From positions 7,058,629 through 7,122,628 of the forward strand of contig KL647289.1 of assembly GCA_000727475.1 (NCBI GenBank): a stretch of 64,000 nucleotides of DNA. The letters are read 5' to 3'. Below, piece after piece: positions 22,517 to 35,800 of this stretch (position 1 is the first letter of the stretch; every line of letters begins with the position of its first letter). The DNA comes from Sarcocystis neurona. Taxonomy: Eukaryota; Apicomplexa; Conoidasida; Eucoccidiorida; Sarcocystidae. The notes below the pieces were generated by a model. It saw nothing but the letters and a program-made list of their open reading frames with translations. It was not told the DNA's origin and did not search any database. The translations under genes and the position numbers were made by a program.

Positions 22517-22918
22517 AAGCACGGCGCTGTCTGCGTGCTCCCCGAGGCGCCCATGCCGAAGGAGCTGCCGCTGCTGTTTCGAGAAATGCATGCGTCTGCA
22601 GCAGCGCGCAGCACGGGCCCGCGCGAAGGCTGCTGGTGTGTGCAGATCCTCACGGCCGTGCTGCTGCTCGTAGACTCCGGGGAACCGCGGTGCAGCAGCC
22701 CCTGGAGCAGTAGCAGCAGCAGCGGGGATCCCAGCCGCACAAGAGAAGCAGCAGCAGGAGCAGCAGGAGAAGAAACAGCAGGAGCAGCAGGAGAAGAAGC
22801 AGCAGGAGCAGCAGGAGAAGAAACAGCAGGAGCAGCAGGAGAAAGAGTAGCAGGAGAAGGAGCAGCAGGAGCAGAGGCCTTCGGAATAGTAGCGCAGAGG
22901 CTCCTGCTTCTGCAGTAG
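22517..22918 (+). CDS. Ala/Glu-repeat exon candidate
   Basis: Begins after an acceptor TTTGCCTCCCGCAG|. Reads KHGAVCVLPEAPMPKELPLL then FREMHASAA, then a Ser run and about five copies of a GEE(T/A)AGAA-type repeat, written with GCAGGAGCAGCAGGAGAA units at 22745-22850, ending at TAG 22918. The non-repetitive beginning looks like ordinary coding sequence. The minus strand is open over the same region (338 codons) but reads as poly-Leu and Cys/Ser runs. Function unknown. Confidence 0.35.
   Translation, partial: KHGAVCVLPEAPMPKELPLLFREMHASAAARSTGPREGCWCVQILTAVLLLVDSGEPRCSSPWSSSSSSGDPSRTREAAAGAAGEETAGAAGEEAAGAAGEETAGAAGERVAGEGAAGAEAFGIVAQRLLLLQ
22740..22870. repeat. GCAGCAGGAGAA tandem repeat
   Basis: A near-perfect minisatellite built from GCAGGAGCAGCAGGAGAAGAA units, about five copies, within the coding candidate above. 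Confidence 0.85.
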
Positions 22919-23399
22919 CAGCAGCAGCCGGACGACCAGGCAAACTGCACCGGTGCCGACAACGGCGCAGGCGCAGCGGCAGCAGGTGGAGGAGCTGCTG
23001 GGCGCGCGTCCCAAGTGCAGCGGCAGCAGCAGCAGCAGAGCGCTGCGTGAACAGGAGTTGAGAGAGGAGCCGGGTTTGGCACGCGAGCAACAGCAGCAGC
23101 AGGGACTGCGATCTGCGCGTGCCAGTTGGGCACTGAAGAACAAAGTTCCTGCTGCAGCGCAGGACGGCTTCCTGCCGCTGCTGGCTCCGACAAGGCGGAG
23201 ACGGACAGCGAAAGGAGAAGCCTGCGCATCATCACTCAATTCGTGACGACAGCAGCAGCAGCAGCTAATATATGCGTTTGCACGTCGGCGCTTGCTCGTC
23301 CGCTAGAAGACGAGATGCTGTTGAACGTGTTTGCAAAGGAGGAACACTAAGACGCGTGTGTATCATATGTCTTTGTCGATAGTATACATGAGTAGCCCA

Positions 23400-23880
23400 G
23401 CAGCAGCAGGGTTTGTGGACTGAGAGATAGCTGCAGCAGGGTCTCCCGGAGAAGAGCAGCAGCAGTGCGGTTGTGTCGGAGCAGCAGCAACAGCAGGTGC
23501 GTGGCCAGCAGCAGGGCTACCTACACCAGCAACGGCAGCGAATCGGGTGCAGCGTCGGTGGCGGACGCGGTGCGGGCAGCACGTTTTCAAACACCGCAGC
23601 AGCAGCAACTGCACCGAGAGGCAGCGCACCGATACAAGCAGCAGCAACAGCAACAGTCCTCCGAGCAGCAGGAGCAGGAGCAGGGGCAAGAAGAGACGCA
23701 GTCTGGAGACCAAGACGGGCAGCTGCAGCAGACCTGTAACAACAGCAGCAGGAAGAGGAAGGCCTGCAGCAGTGGCAGCAGGAAGGACGGTTGTGTAGCC
23801 AGTTTCTGCAACGCACAGAGCAGCAGTCGAAGCGGAGGGAAGCAACAGCAGAAGCGTCTGTGAGCAATAGCAGCAGCAGC
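23400..23880. repeat. CAG-rich block
   Basis: Interrupted CAG/AGC/GCA units on the plus strand. Plus frame 23465-23862 includes an ordinary-looking part (ESGAASVADAVRAARFQTPQ) followed by Gln/Glu runs, so part of this block is probably coding. Confidence 0.7.
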
Positions 23881-24010
23881 AGAAACATGATGCGGCGGCT
23901 CAAGACCGGGGCGTGGAGCGTGCTGTCGTTCAGCTCCAGGGAGTCGCTCACACCGCTTGAAAGAGTAGAATCTCTGCGAGTGAAGGATGAACAAAATAAG
24001 GACGGCGTGG
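23791..24010 (+). CDS. Hypothetical exon ending at a GTAAGG donor
   Basis: Plus frame with SRNMMRRLKTGAWSVLSFSS and LTPLERVESLRVKDEQ, little compositional bias, ending at GGCGTGG|GTAAGG (donor at 24011); otherwise stop TGA at 24019. It may be the same gene as 21893-22918. It does not join in phase to the transporter exon at 25197, so I keep them apart. No family recognised. Confidence 0.35.
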
Positions 24011-24179
24011 GTAAGGAGTGAAGAGTCCTTCGGAAAAAGAGAGACAGGGGGCAGAGGACACCAAACTGGGAAGAGACGAGAACGCACACTTTTTGTCTTC
24101 GACTAACATCTGCGCTCCCACGTAGACCTTTCTCTCATCCTTACGTCAAACTACATTTATAGGTGTGTGCAACTCGGTG

Positions 24180-24960
24180 TCGCCGTCTCTATCTCTCTCT
24201 ATATATGTATATATGTATGTACGTCTCTCTCTGCCGCTCTCTCTGTCTGCAGGTGTATGTGTGTTGATGCAGAGACGTCATCGTCTCTCTTTCTCGATGT
24301 GTACGTGTGTTCAGGTATATATATATATACATATATATATGTATACGTGTATATTCATATATATATGTGTCTGTACATACGTTTCTCTTTTTCTCTCTCT
24401 CTGTGTCGATCTGGCTCTGCGTGCCTTTCTGTTTCTGCCTCTGTTTACACTTGTGTGTATTCACGGGTCTCTCTCCGTCTCTGTACGTGTCCGGAGGCGT
24501 ATATAAATTTTTTCCCTGCCCTACTCTTCCTATGTTCGTGTCCTACCTGCGGGCGTCTTTCTCTCTCTGTCTCGTTGTGTGCTTCTCTCTCTATTTCTGT
24601 GTTTACGTGAGACTCTCTCTGTGTCTCCCTATACACGTGTACATATATGTAGAGGGAGTGAGTACACGTATATAATCCTTTTCGTCCTCCTGTGTTCTGT
24701 CTCTTCATATATATATATGTGTGTATACTTCTAGATCCTGAGACGCAGGTATGTATCCGTCCTTCTCTTTCTGTATGTTTGTATGTATGTGCAGGTGTCT
24801 GAACTTCACGCACAACCGTATGCATATATATTGCTGTAGGTATACGCGCATATTCGAATATATATATGCACGTAATAAATGTGCGTGCTTACAGGAGTAA
24901 GCCAACAAGTCATATATATGTATATATAGGGAAAAGGGGAGAGTTGTAGAATTTCTGGGT
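24180..24960. repeat. Dense microsatellites between gene candidates
   Basis: Alternating CTCTCT and TATATGTATA/TACATATA runs with almost no unique sequence over 780 bases. Likely the intergenic region or 5' flank of the transporter gene. Confidence 0.7.
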
Positions 24961-25112
24961 TTATGTATATATACGTATGTATGTCAATTAGGATAAGGCT
25001 TCTTGGTGTAAATGCTTTTGCTGTGCGTGTGTCGAGACTTCGTTTCCCTCCGGAACCGTTGTTACTTTTTTTGTGTCGCGCCAGAAGGGACAGGGTGTGC
25101 GGGCCGGGTGAC

Positions 25113-25196
25113 TGTCTGATTTCCCCTCTATTCGAATTTCTGTTCGTTGACTCTCTCATTCTTCTTCTCAACTTTTCTTCCATCTACTTGCCTGGT
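25113..25196 (+). promoter_or_regulatory. Pyrimidine-rich leader before the transporter start codon
   Basis: About 80 bases rich in C and T directly upstream of ATG 25197, without AG acceptors in usable phase. This fits a 5' untranslated region rather than an upstream coding exon. No TATA-type promoter element can be claimed in such TATA-rich surroundings. Confidence 0.3.
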
Positions 25197-25451
25197 ATGG
25201 CGAATGCCTTCGGAGTGGCAAGTTTGCTGTCGCGGCCGGAGACTTGGCTCGAAGGGAGAAAGGAACTGTCTTCCCTTCTGCCACGCATAGGCAGTGTTTC
25301 TGCTGCTGCGGTGCATGCAGCAGTCAAGAGCGACACGCTGCTCGAAGACGGCTCCTCTCCCATCTTTAATGTCGACTATTTTCAAGATGCCCGGCGGCAG
25401 GTCTACAGCGAGTCTCTCATCTTCCGCACCACGCCGTTTTACGCTGGCAAA
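25197..25451 (+). CDS. Transporter exon 1 (N-terminal cytosolic region)
   Basis: Eighty-five codons from ATG at 25197 to a donor reading AAA|GTGAGA. Starts [11 protein letters not shown] and ends TTPFYAGK, phase 0. The ATG has G at +4 and follows about 80 bases of pyrimidine-rich sequence, as expected for a leader. The frame is open further upstream to about 24963, so an earlier non-ATG exon border cannot be excluded. No domain recognised; hydrophilic, so probably cytosolic. Confidence 0.75.
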
Positions 25452-28400
25452 GTGAGAAAGCTGCCCTCTGTATATAAGTGTTCATAGAGACGTGCGTGCT
25501 GCGCCTAGAGCTACGTAGGTCTATGCTCACGGTGGAATCATCAGCGCGCTACCAACACTTCAAAGAACCCCGGTGCATCTCGTCTACAGAAAAAGAATTC
25601 ACTGCGCCACACAACATTTTCTTCAGCCGCAGGCATCTCTCATAAGTTCATCATTTGCCGACCGATACTCTGGATTGTGTCTACTACATTATATACATAT
25701 ATATATGTAAATACTGATGTTCTATGCATATTCGCCCGTATGTACATTTGTCTACATCTATGTTTTATACACTACAATGTACATATTTACACATACAAAT
25801 ATTCTATATACAGAGAGAGACCATTCTGTACACACGTATATATATATGCTATACACTCTAATATATATGCATGTGTTCATGCATACAAAAATTATATATA
25901 TATATATATCTATGTATACGCCTGCTGTATGTACATTTCTCTACATGGTTTTTCTATACAATCTAATATATATATATATATGTGTAAATATTTGCATGCT
26001 TGTAAAACTTGGGCGTATGAATTTAGACACGTCTGTCTATCTGTACGTGTATGGGTGCGTATACGGAGAGGATTTGTGTGTGTATGTGTGGTTATGCCCG
26101 TCTTAACTACCGGTGCACAACATGTGTGTCTGTATGTGGACACACATAGGTATGTATACGCCTATATATATATGTATATACTTAGTGTAAAACATGTGCG
26201 GATGTTTCGTCGACGTGGCTGATGGAAGGTAAGTGCTTTTTAAGTCGCTTTTTGGGCGCCTTAGCACAGCTGTTGCTGGGATACGACGCTGTCTGCTGCG
26301 GTCTGTTGACGCTCCTCGACACACGTCTAGTCGTCTAGGCACATCGTGTCGCATGCGTAGACATGTAGGCACACGCCGGTTGGTGTTGCAGCTACACCCC
26401 GCATTTATTTCTGCAGAGAGACAGCAAGAGAGCGACACAGACCGAGACAGAGAGAGGGAGACTGTTGTAATTCGCGCGGAGACAGCGCGGGCCGAGCGTG
26501 GAGAGCAACGGGGTCGTGTGTGTGGCCGCTTCCGCTCCTGTCTGTGCGTGCTGCACATCATCAGCATGCACGTACACACGTATATACGGGCCTCGCATTC
26601 TACACATACGTCTGTAGTACACTTCTAACAATAATTATACTATTATACAGAGAGAGACATCAAGAGAGGTGGGGTGTCCCTCTTTTCAAATACATGTGGA
26701 CGTGTGTGCATATATGGACGTGTGTACAGTGATAGACGAACACAGCAAGTACTGCGCGTATCCATACGTATATGTAATCGCGTGTAGAAATCGGCGTCTG
26801 TTTATCAACTCACACATATATATGCGTATCCGTGCACGTATATTATTTACCCCTATGTGGGCACGTGAATATGTATATATATATATATAGATAGATAGAT
26901 AGATAGCTATATATGTGTCCGTATATATATGTATGTACATATCTCAACGTGTGAGAAATACGACTCTTTGTGGACGTGAAGGGACGTTTACGCGCGTGTC
27001 TGTCTGTACTTGACGCGAATGACAAAGTCCGTCGTCCCCGATCGTCGTCGGTATCTCTTTGGTGCGTTTCGCTGCGTGATCACGCGGCGCTTGTTGGAGG
27101 ACGTTGTGCGTGTGGGCGTGCGCGTGGGGCAGGTCCGGTTGGAACAGCGTGTGGACGAGCACCACCTGCTGCGCATGCACTTGGCTGCGCTGGAGCGCTC
27201 GGAGCGGAACGGTCCGCTGCTGCTGGGCGACGAATATACGGGCTTCGACTCGCACGAGTTTGCGGGAGGGAGCCGCGACCCACTAGCTGCAGGCGGAGGA
27301 CCCGTAGGCGTGGGGAGGTCAGGTGGATGGACCATGCATCCCACTTCGTACGTGGGAGCAGTGCCATCCCCAACGAGCGGGGCAGCAGCCGGCGCCGTCG
27401 CGGCAGGGGCGGCAGCGCGCATGACAGCTGCGCTCGGCGGCGGGGGCATGGGGTTTAGGAGTGGCGAGCGAGCGACAGGCCTTCGTTATGGTGCGCTGCC
27501 AGCGGCAGACGACGCCGCGTCAGCGGCGAAGGAAGAAGGCGGAGGCGGCGCCGGAGGGGGCGCTGCAGCTGCAGGCGCGGAAGGGGCGACTGCAGCAGCA
27601 GCAGCAGACGGCGGCGCCGGCAGGGGACGCGAAGATGGCAGGAGGTCGTCTCCCGGGGGGCCCGACGCGGGGGCCGGCAGCAGCAGCAGAGGGGAGCCAC
27701 CAGGGGGCGGCGCGGGGGAGACAACAGCGGACGGGGTCGAAGAGAAGCGACGGGACTGGGGGGACGGCGGTGCGGGCGACACCACGGAGAAGCGGCAGGC
27801 GCAGCAGCAGCGGCCGTCGGATGCTGGACGCGGACGGGGAAGAGAAGGAGAGAGGAGCGCAGGAGTGAAGACGAAACACGGCAGCTTGTCGCGAGGCCCA
27901 AGTACCGCAGGGACAGGTGCGGGACGCAGGGGGGGCTTAGGAGGAATACTGACGAGCCGCGGGACAGGCAGCGGAAGGCAGGGAGGACCGGGGGGAAGCG
28001 CAACACTGGTGGGGGGGATCCCAGGCGACAGCAGCAGCTACCAGCGTGCGCGGTGGATATGTGACACCGGTGGAGAACCGCACGTGCTGAACTGGGCGGA
28101 GTGGCTCAAGAGACAGCGCAGCAGGGGCTGGTTCACTAGTGAGACACTCTACTACATGACTATCTTTGGCGCAGTTGTAGGGGCCGGCGACCTGACCACC
28201 TTCTGGAGTCAGATGCAGGTCTGGCACAGCAGCATGTTCTTTATCCCTTACCTCGTCGCCGTCTTCCTCATTGGCCTGCCCGCGCTACAGCTAGAGGTCA
28301 GACACTCACCGAAGAAACAGCAGAGATCCCACCCGCACCGGCGAAACAGAGAAAAGATAGACACAGAGACACAGAGACAGGGCTTCGTCACGCGAACCTG

Positions 28401-29838
28401 AGCGCGCTGTCTCTGTCTATCTTGCATTTCGTCTCCGTCTCCGCTCGCTTCTTGCATCCCGCCGGGAAGAGAAACAGCGAGCCAAAAAACCCGCACGCAG
28501 ACAGACACTGACGAGAGAACCGCCGCCCACTGCGCGCTTCGTGCGGTGTACGTACATCACCTACCGTCACACGCTGGGGGGGACGCCCCCCCCGTTGCGA
28601 CGTGTGGCTGCCTGCCTGGTGCCGGCTTCCGGCACCCGGCCACTGCCAACTTCAGCCACGAGTAGGAGACATGTGCTTGCATGCCCCGTAGACGTACCCG
28701 TGTATCAGCAGGCGTGTGTATTTTCTATACGCGTGTGTATCTATGTGCGCGGAAGCCCACATACAAGTCTGTATGTGGGGGGGGGGGACTTCCCCTCTGT
28801 CTCTCGCTGTCCACACATGTGTCGAGAAGGAAGCACGCCGCCTCTCCCATTTTTCTGCGTCTGTCTCTCTGTGATGGACATACATATATATACATGCCGA
28901 CGTGTCTTCTTCGCGTGTATTCCTCTGCATGCGTAGGTATTTCTTCTTCTGTGTGTAGATGTCTGCTGTCTTGTAAACACATACACACATGTCTCTGCGC
29001 GTGTATTCGAAGGACTGTATTATCATTTCCTCCCCCCACCTCTCTATACGTGTGCGCCTGTGTATATAGATGTATGTTGATTTTCCCATCTATAGGTGCA
29101 TGCGAGGCTGTGACTGCGTGCGGCGCTGGTGCGCAGACGTCTGCGTGGGTGGGCAACAGCTGCTGCACCAGCTGTCTTGAGAGCTTGTCGTCGGTCTCTT
29201 CGCCGCTACAGCTCCGAGAGAGGGGCGTCCGTCCTGCACTCCACTAGCAGGTCCCCTGCACGCGCTAATTTTCTCTTCTTTCTCTCCTCCCCGTTCTTTT
29301 TGTTGATGCTACAGATATTGACAGGCAATCTTTACAGAGGAGCTCCGGTGAAGTGTTTCACGCAGCTGAGTCCGTGGTTTCTTGGCGTCGGGGTGCTGAC
29401 GTTCATCAGCAACTTTCTGCGGATCACTCTCATTGCGAGTAAGTCCCTGTGTTTCCCGTCACAATTTCTGTTTTCTTCTCTCGACACGCATTTTCCTCCC
29501 TGCCTTCCTGTGTATCTGTCTGTGGACCTCTCTTTCTCCACATGCATATATGTGTGTACATGTGTAAAAAGAGAGAGATTGAAAGATAGACGTAGAACTG
29601 CCGCCGTTCTGCGTGAATTTGTCTCTCTGGGCGTTTACGTGTTTATCCTTCCACGCAGCTATCTACGGAGATATATGAAATATACATACGTGTTTCCATA
29701 CGTGTATCCATGTGTGGTAATTGAGTCCTACGCATGCCGTAAATGACACACGTATATATCTTCCCACATCTATCTGTCGTTCTGTCCATCTCTCCATCTA
29801 CCCATCAATGCGTCTATCTATCTATCTGTATCTATTTA

Positions 29839-29877
<39 letters not shown>

Positions 29878-32800
29878 GTATGCGCTTGTATGTGTATGTC
29901 GGCATCTGACTACGCCTGCTACATGCGCGTATGTGCGTATACCGTCGTGCGCGTTCTTAAGTCTGTGAGTATTCAGCTGTTTCGAACGTCTTGCATGCAC
30001 GTGTATATCTCTCCTCTATGTCCATCGGCATGCAAATTTATTGACTTCCTGGAGTCCCTGCGTCCGAGAGTGTGCACACCTCTGTATGTCTGTCTGTCTC
30101 TCTGTCTTTCTCCTGTAAATCCACCTCAACATACAAATGAATTGATTTTATCAAGTGATTGCTTCTGGGCATGCGTGTCTATCTCTCTGCAGCTCTTGTT
30201 GTTTGCGTATCCTTGGCTGGTTGCTGCTTCTGCATGTATCCTGTTATATACCACGTGCACCGCTCGCTGTTCTGCTGTTTGGACTCTCGAGGGGCGACTG
30301 TATTTCTACGCACTTCTCCGCTCTATTAAATTCCTACCCATATTTACGTAGATACTCTTCTCTTCACGTATGTTGCTGAGTGTGTGTATGTCTAGGTAAA
30401 TCTGTACGCACGCGACGTCGTTCTGCCATTCGTTTGTGGGCGCATGTGTATAGAATGTCAATACATACGCTTTTATGTATGTCTATATTTGTGTGCGTAT
30501 GTGTGTATATCTCCACGTGCATGTGTATGGGTGTGTGTACGTATACATTTGTATATATGGATGCATACATTTGCGTGCATATATATACATATATGTATAT
30601 GGATACTGCCGGACTGTGTTGATGCTTCCCACACGTGTGCATGCATGCGTACCTGCGTCTCGTTACATCTATCGCATTCTCTCTCGCCGCGCTTCTCTCG
30701 GTGCGAACTTCCGTATTTCCACGAACATTTTTGTTTTCGGCACTTTTGCTTCCCTTCATGCATGCGCGAACGCATGTGCAGATTAATCTGCGCCGCGCAG
30801 CTCCCCTCTTATCGCTCGCTGGTCGCTATTACTACTTCTCTACTACGACAATGTTACTACCACTGCAACTACTACTACTACCAGTACTACAGCTACTACT
30901 ATACTTACTACTGCTACTATTACTACTACTACTGCAACTACCACTACAACTGCTACTCCCGCCACTACCGCTGCTATGCTACTACAGTACTACTGCTACT
31001 ACTACTACTATCCTATTACTACTATTACTACTACTACTACCACTACTACTACGGTTACGACTATACTACACTACTCCTACTAAGACGGTTAGTACAGTAC
31101 TACTGCTGCTGCTACTACTACTACTACCACTGCTATTACTACCACTACTACTGCTACGATACTACAGTACTGCTAGTATCACTACTACTTCCACTAATAC
31201 TACTGCCCCTAGTAGTACCAGTACTACTATACTGCTACTAATACTAGGCGCAGTACGATATAAACTACAGCATTTGATCTCACGTACGCCACGTCAGCGA
31301 CGTGCGGACGTGTCGTAGACGTCGCAATACACATACAGGTACTGTTCTGCTCTTCCTGTGTTGCTTCGTGACTGCTGTCGCTGTTATTGCGCCGTGCAAT
31401 ATATATATATATATATATGTGTACGCTTCACTACTGTGTGTGCGGCGATGCCTTGCTGCTGATCGACGCGTCTGGACGTGGACACGCCTCATTTCTCGCC
31501 ATCTTCGTCGCTGCAGCCGTCGTTCAAATTTGCTGCCAGACACTTGCGTGTTCGACAACTGTTGCTGCTGCTGCTGTTGCCAGTGCGATCGCGCCGTTCG
31601 CGCATCCATACCAGCCGCCGTCTGCTGCATGCGAAAAGCTGCAGACATGCGCGTTGTTCCTACGCAGTTGCACGCAGATGTGACAATGCACACAAAGGCG
31701 TGCTATGCACATCAGCCTCTGTCTCGTCTCAAGCGACGGCTGTTGTCTATGTACACATATAGATATAGATATATATGTGTCTTTCGAGCGGTACTTGCAT
31801 CGCCGTCCAGTCCTGCTCCTGCAGGGGTTTCAGTGAGGTGCCAGCTGCTGCTACACTGCTGCTGCTGCACTGCTGCTGCTGTTGTCCTGCTGCTGCTGTT
31901 GTCCTGCTGCTGCTGTTGTCCTGCTGCCGCTGTTGCACTGCTGCTGCTGCTGGTGCCTGAATGCTGCTGCTGCACCCCTGCTGCTCTGGCCTCTGTGTCG
32001 ACACTTCCTCAGCTGAGGTCCCATCTTCTGCAGCAGCGTGTCCACTGCGTCCCTCGTTTTGCTGCTGCTGGTTCTGCTGTCCGCCGCGCACGCGCGCACC
32101 TTTGCATGCATGCAGCAGCTGCTGTACTTGGTGCCCTTCTGCTGCTGTTGCTGCGAGTGCTGCGCGCGGCGTCTGCTGAACACTTATGGCGGCGTACCAT
32201 TTGTTCCACGCCTGCCGCTGGTGGCCGCGTTGCCACGTGGTGTTTCTCTGAGGCCGTGCTGCTGCCTCGTGTGCACGTTGCAGCTTCTTGCTGCTGCTGC
32301 TGCTCGGGCGTGTCTGATCTACGCTGCGTATTTGAGCCTGCTGCTGCAGCTGTCGCCGGTACGTGCCTCTCTGTTTTTAGTGCTTCTGCGGCTGCCGGGG
32401 GTGCTGTTAAGGTCTCTCTCCTGCGCAGGCGCTCATCGGGTGTCTGTGTCTCAGTCCGTTGGCTTGCTGCTGCTGGTCGTCTGGGGACACCCCCCTCTCT
32501 CTTCCTTTGCTGTTGCTGCTGCAGCTGGTACACCGCCTCGTGGGCGGGTGCGGCGCACGCCGCTGTCGCGTCTCGTCCGGCCACTGCGTGCACGCGCTGA
32601 GTCTGCCTCTCTGTTCGTGCGCTTGCTGCTGCTGCTGCGAAGGTGGCTTGTGCTGCGCGCGGCGGGCTGGCGTCCCGGTCTGCATGTGCCCGCTGGCTGC
32701 ATGGGCGGGTGGTACCGCTGTCTCTGCTTTTGCCTGTGCTGTGCTGCAGATCGTAGCGGGCAGCTGCTGATATACTTCGTCGCGAGTCTGAGCACGCCCC

Positions 32801-35800
32801 ACCCGTGGCAGCTCACTGCGAAGGACGTGCGGACGTGCATGAACTACAGCGGCCACAAGGCACAGTGCGAGCAGGCGATGCATGGCACCCTCTGCCATTA
32901 TATTGACAGTGAAAACATCTGCATGGCGTCACCTACTGGGAAGGTAGGTGTGATGCTTGCCTCACCTGTTTCGCTCGGCAGAGCCATGCAGGGAGGAGGA
33001 GACGAGGCTGCTGCAGCTGGGGCTCCCCCTGGAAGAGCGCAGCAGCCGCTCCGCTGGTTTTCTGCATGAGCGCGCAGGAGGCTGTGGAACTGCGTGCTGC
33101 GTCCCCGCCTCCGAGGGCCAACGGGCTCGCGCCCTTTCTTCTTTTTTTTTCTCTTTCTCACAACACCAGACAGTGTCCTTCTCTCGAAACTTGAAACGGG
33201 CCGTCGCTGCTGCCAACCACGTGCGCCCTCGGACAGCGGAGGAAGGGGCGCGGGAGCTGCTGCGCATTCCGTCCAGTATATATATATATATGTACATGTA
33301 CGCGTACGCATTAGAAACATCACAACTGTAATATATATATGGATATATATGTGCATTTGTGTATGCATGCGTGTGTTGAGCTCTGTACTCGCAAAAGGAT
33401 ACACATTGTACGTGGATAGTATGTGGGGGGATATATATATATACATAGGTCTGTGCAGAGGCTCTGCTTCGTCCCAGTCACTCGTACAAACAACTAGACA
33501 TGCTATCAGTACACTTTCTAAATATTTGCATGTTTAAATATCTATATGTATGTACATACGTATATATGTATGTATGTACAGTCGGCTGTGCAGGTGCTCT
33601 GTGTCTGTCGTCTTCACACGTACAAAGAAGTAGTCGTACTAGCTGTACTCTTTCGCGTGTTTCCTCTCTATGTATGTGTATATATTGATATGTCTACGTG
33701 TGTAGATATCTATATATATTCGACCTCACGTGCACAAACAAGTAGTCATACCAGCTGTACTCTTCCTGTCTCGCTCTCTTTCGCTCTCTATCTATATACA
33801 TATATATATATATATATCTACGCCTGTACACATATCCGTGTATTAGACTGAGCAGGTATGTTGTGGTGAGGCGGCCCCTTGGTCGACGCAGTGCATGACG
33901 TGTGGGGGAATGAAGACTTCTTGACCGCCTGCGGCGAGTTCACTACGTTAGTCCACCGGGGAGATACGGCGCTTTCCACATATGTGCATGGATAAATAAG
34001 AAAAAGATGGCTCGTTGCTTCATCCTCTCTGCTTCTTCTTTGAAGAATCAGAGATAGGTATGTTTGTGTGTACACTTGAATATATATATATATATATATA
34101 CACATACGTAGATGTACATACATGGACAGTAGAGTCCGATATATTCTGGTGTTGCAGCCGCACGTCGAAGCAAATGGTCGTTCGCTCTGTATACTCTCTC
34201 CATGTATCTTTGTGTCTGTTGGACAGCCCCTCGCTTATGTTGAAGGGGTCGATTATATCTGTAGGTCACGTGTGGCGGCCTTCTTCTTCTTCCTCTTCGT
34301 TTTTGGCTCAGCGTGGGCTTCACAGCCGGCGAGTCGCGGTCGCTGCGTGGGCGCGCCCTCGCTCGCTCTTCTCCTCTGCCCATGCGCTCACTTCGCAGAT
34401 GTGCACCCGCTCAGCCTCCTTCCGCTGCTGCCGCTGCCGGGCTACTGCCTCCGGTGCTGCGGTGCTGCTGCGGCTGTTCCTGCGTGTCGGCCCCTGCTGC
34501 CGCTGCCCCTGCCGCTGCTGCTGCTACCGGTGCAGACGCTGGCGTAGTGCGGCTGCTGCTGGTGCTTCCCTGCTGCAATCGGCGTGCGCGGGGCCGCTGC
34601 CAGTGCACCTGCTGCTGCTTTGCTGCGTGTTTCCCTCGCGACACCACGTGGACTTCTGCATCTGCAGTAACGCGCTGGACTTAGGCGGGTGCCTTTTATT
34701 ATCGCCACGGCGATGACTACTGCTACTACTACCACTACTGCTACTACTACGACTATTACTATGCTGCCACCACAGCTACTACAACTGCTGCTGGCACTAC
34801 TATTACGACGACTACTACGCTCCTGTTATTACCAATACCAGTACGCTGCTGCCTTTTTTTTATCCTTTTTGTGTGCCGTGCAATGGTGCATGCAGGCGAC
34901 CTACTACTACCTGTCGCAGCTGCAGCCGTACACGCTGGACCCTACGACGAATCCCGACGCGCTACAGGGGAAGATGATCGGCGCCATGGCGTTTGTCTGG
35001 TGCTACATTCTCGCGTATATATGGCGCGGCCTCTTCAAACTGGGCTTTCGTATGTTCGCTTTCTTCTTCTTCTCTTCTCCTTCGTATTCCTCGTCGGTTT
35101 CGTCTTCACCGTTCTTTTTTCTTTGTCTTCTACAGAACGCCGTATTCGTGTGCGCTGCATGCGCGGGCCACCCAGAGAGCGACACATACCTGCTGCTACG
35201 ACCATCGCCCAGCTCTTTATGTCTCTCTTCGCATCTCTGTCTTTGCTTCCCTGTCTTTGCTTCTCTCGCTCTCTGTCTTTTCGATTCTCTCTCGTTCTCT
35301 CGCTGTCTTGTGTGTCGATATATATCAGAGTGATGGCGGTGTGCGTCAGGAGTCACGCATGCGCGGGTAATTCACTATATCTCTACCTCTTACATACTGC
35401 AGCATGTATATCTCTACACGTATGGTACGTTGCACCGTACACATGTGTATTCCAACATCTATCGCAATATAAAAGTCCACATACATAACAAGGTGTGTAC
35501 TGTGTGTACATATATATATATGTCTACATATAACGTGTTGTGCGATATATATGTGTACGTATAACATATTCGAATCTGTGTGTCTGCTGCTGGTCGATGC
35601 TGTGTTGGTGCTGCTGCTCTCTCCAACGTTGTGTTGCTGCTTCTGCTGCCTGTTGTGTTGCTGCTGCTGCTGCTGTCTTTCAAGTTGCGCGTTCCTGCTG
35701 CGGCTGCTTCTGCCGCCTGTTGTCCGGCGCTGGCGCTTCTGTCTCATGATGTTGCGTTGCTGCTGCCGCACGCCGTGCGCGGGTGTCTCCGCTGTCGCCG

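Noticed and set aside
22219..23235. 338-codon minus-strand open frame
   Set aside because: Open because CAG repeats read on the reverse strand give Leu, Cys and Ala. The plus strand holds less biased peptides with splice sites.
24010..25197. Joining the 23791-24010 exon to transporter exon 1
   Set aside because: The donor leaves one base, and no acceptor before or within exon 1 offers the complementary phase.
26980..27027. Earlier acceptor for exon 2 at 26982
   Set aside because: It would leave the frame inconsistent with the phase-0 end of exon 1, whereas 27028 fits.
30830..31250. Possible coding of ACT array (poly-Tyr/Leu/Thr)
   Set aside because: Lies in an intron with correct flanking phases; all frames are repeat-driven.
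31302..32600. 432-codon plus-strand open frame
   Set aside because: It is the CTG-rich part of transporter intron 3; open in several frames because the repeat lacks stops. Reads as Leu/Cys/Ala runs and TATA-coded Ile/Tyr runs.
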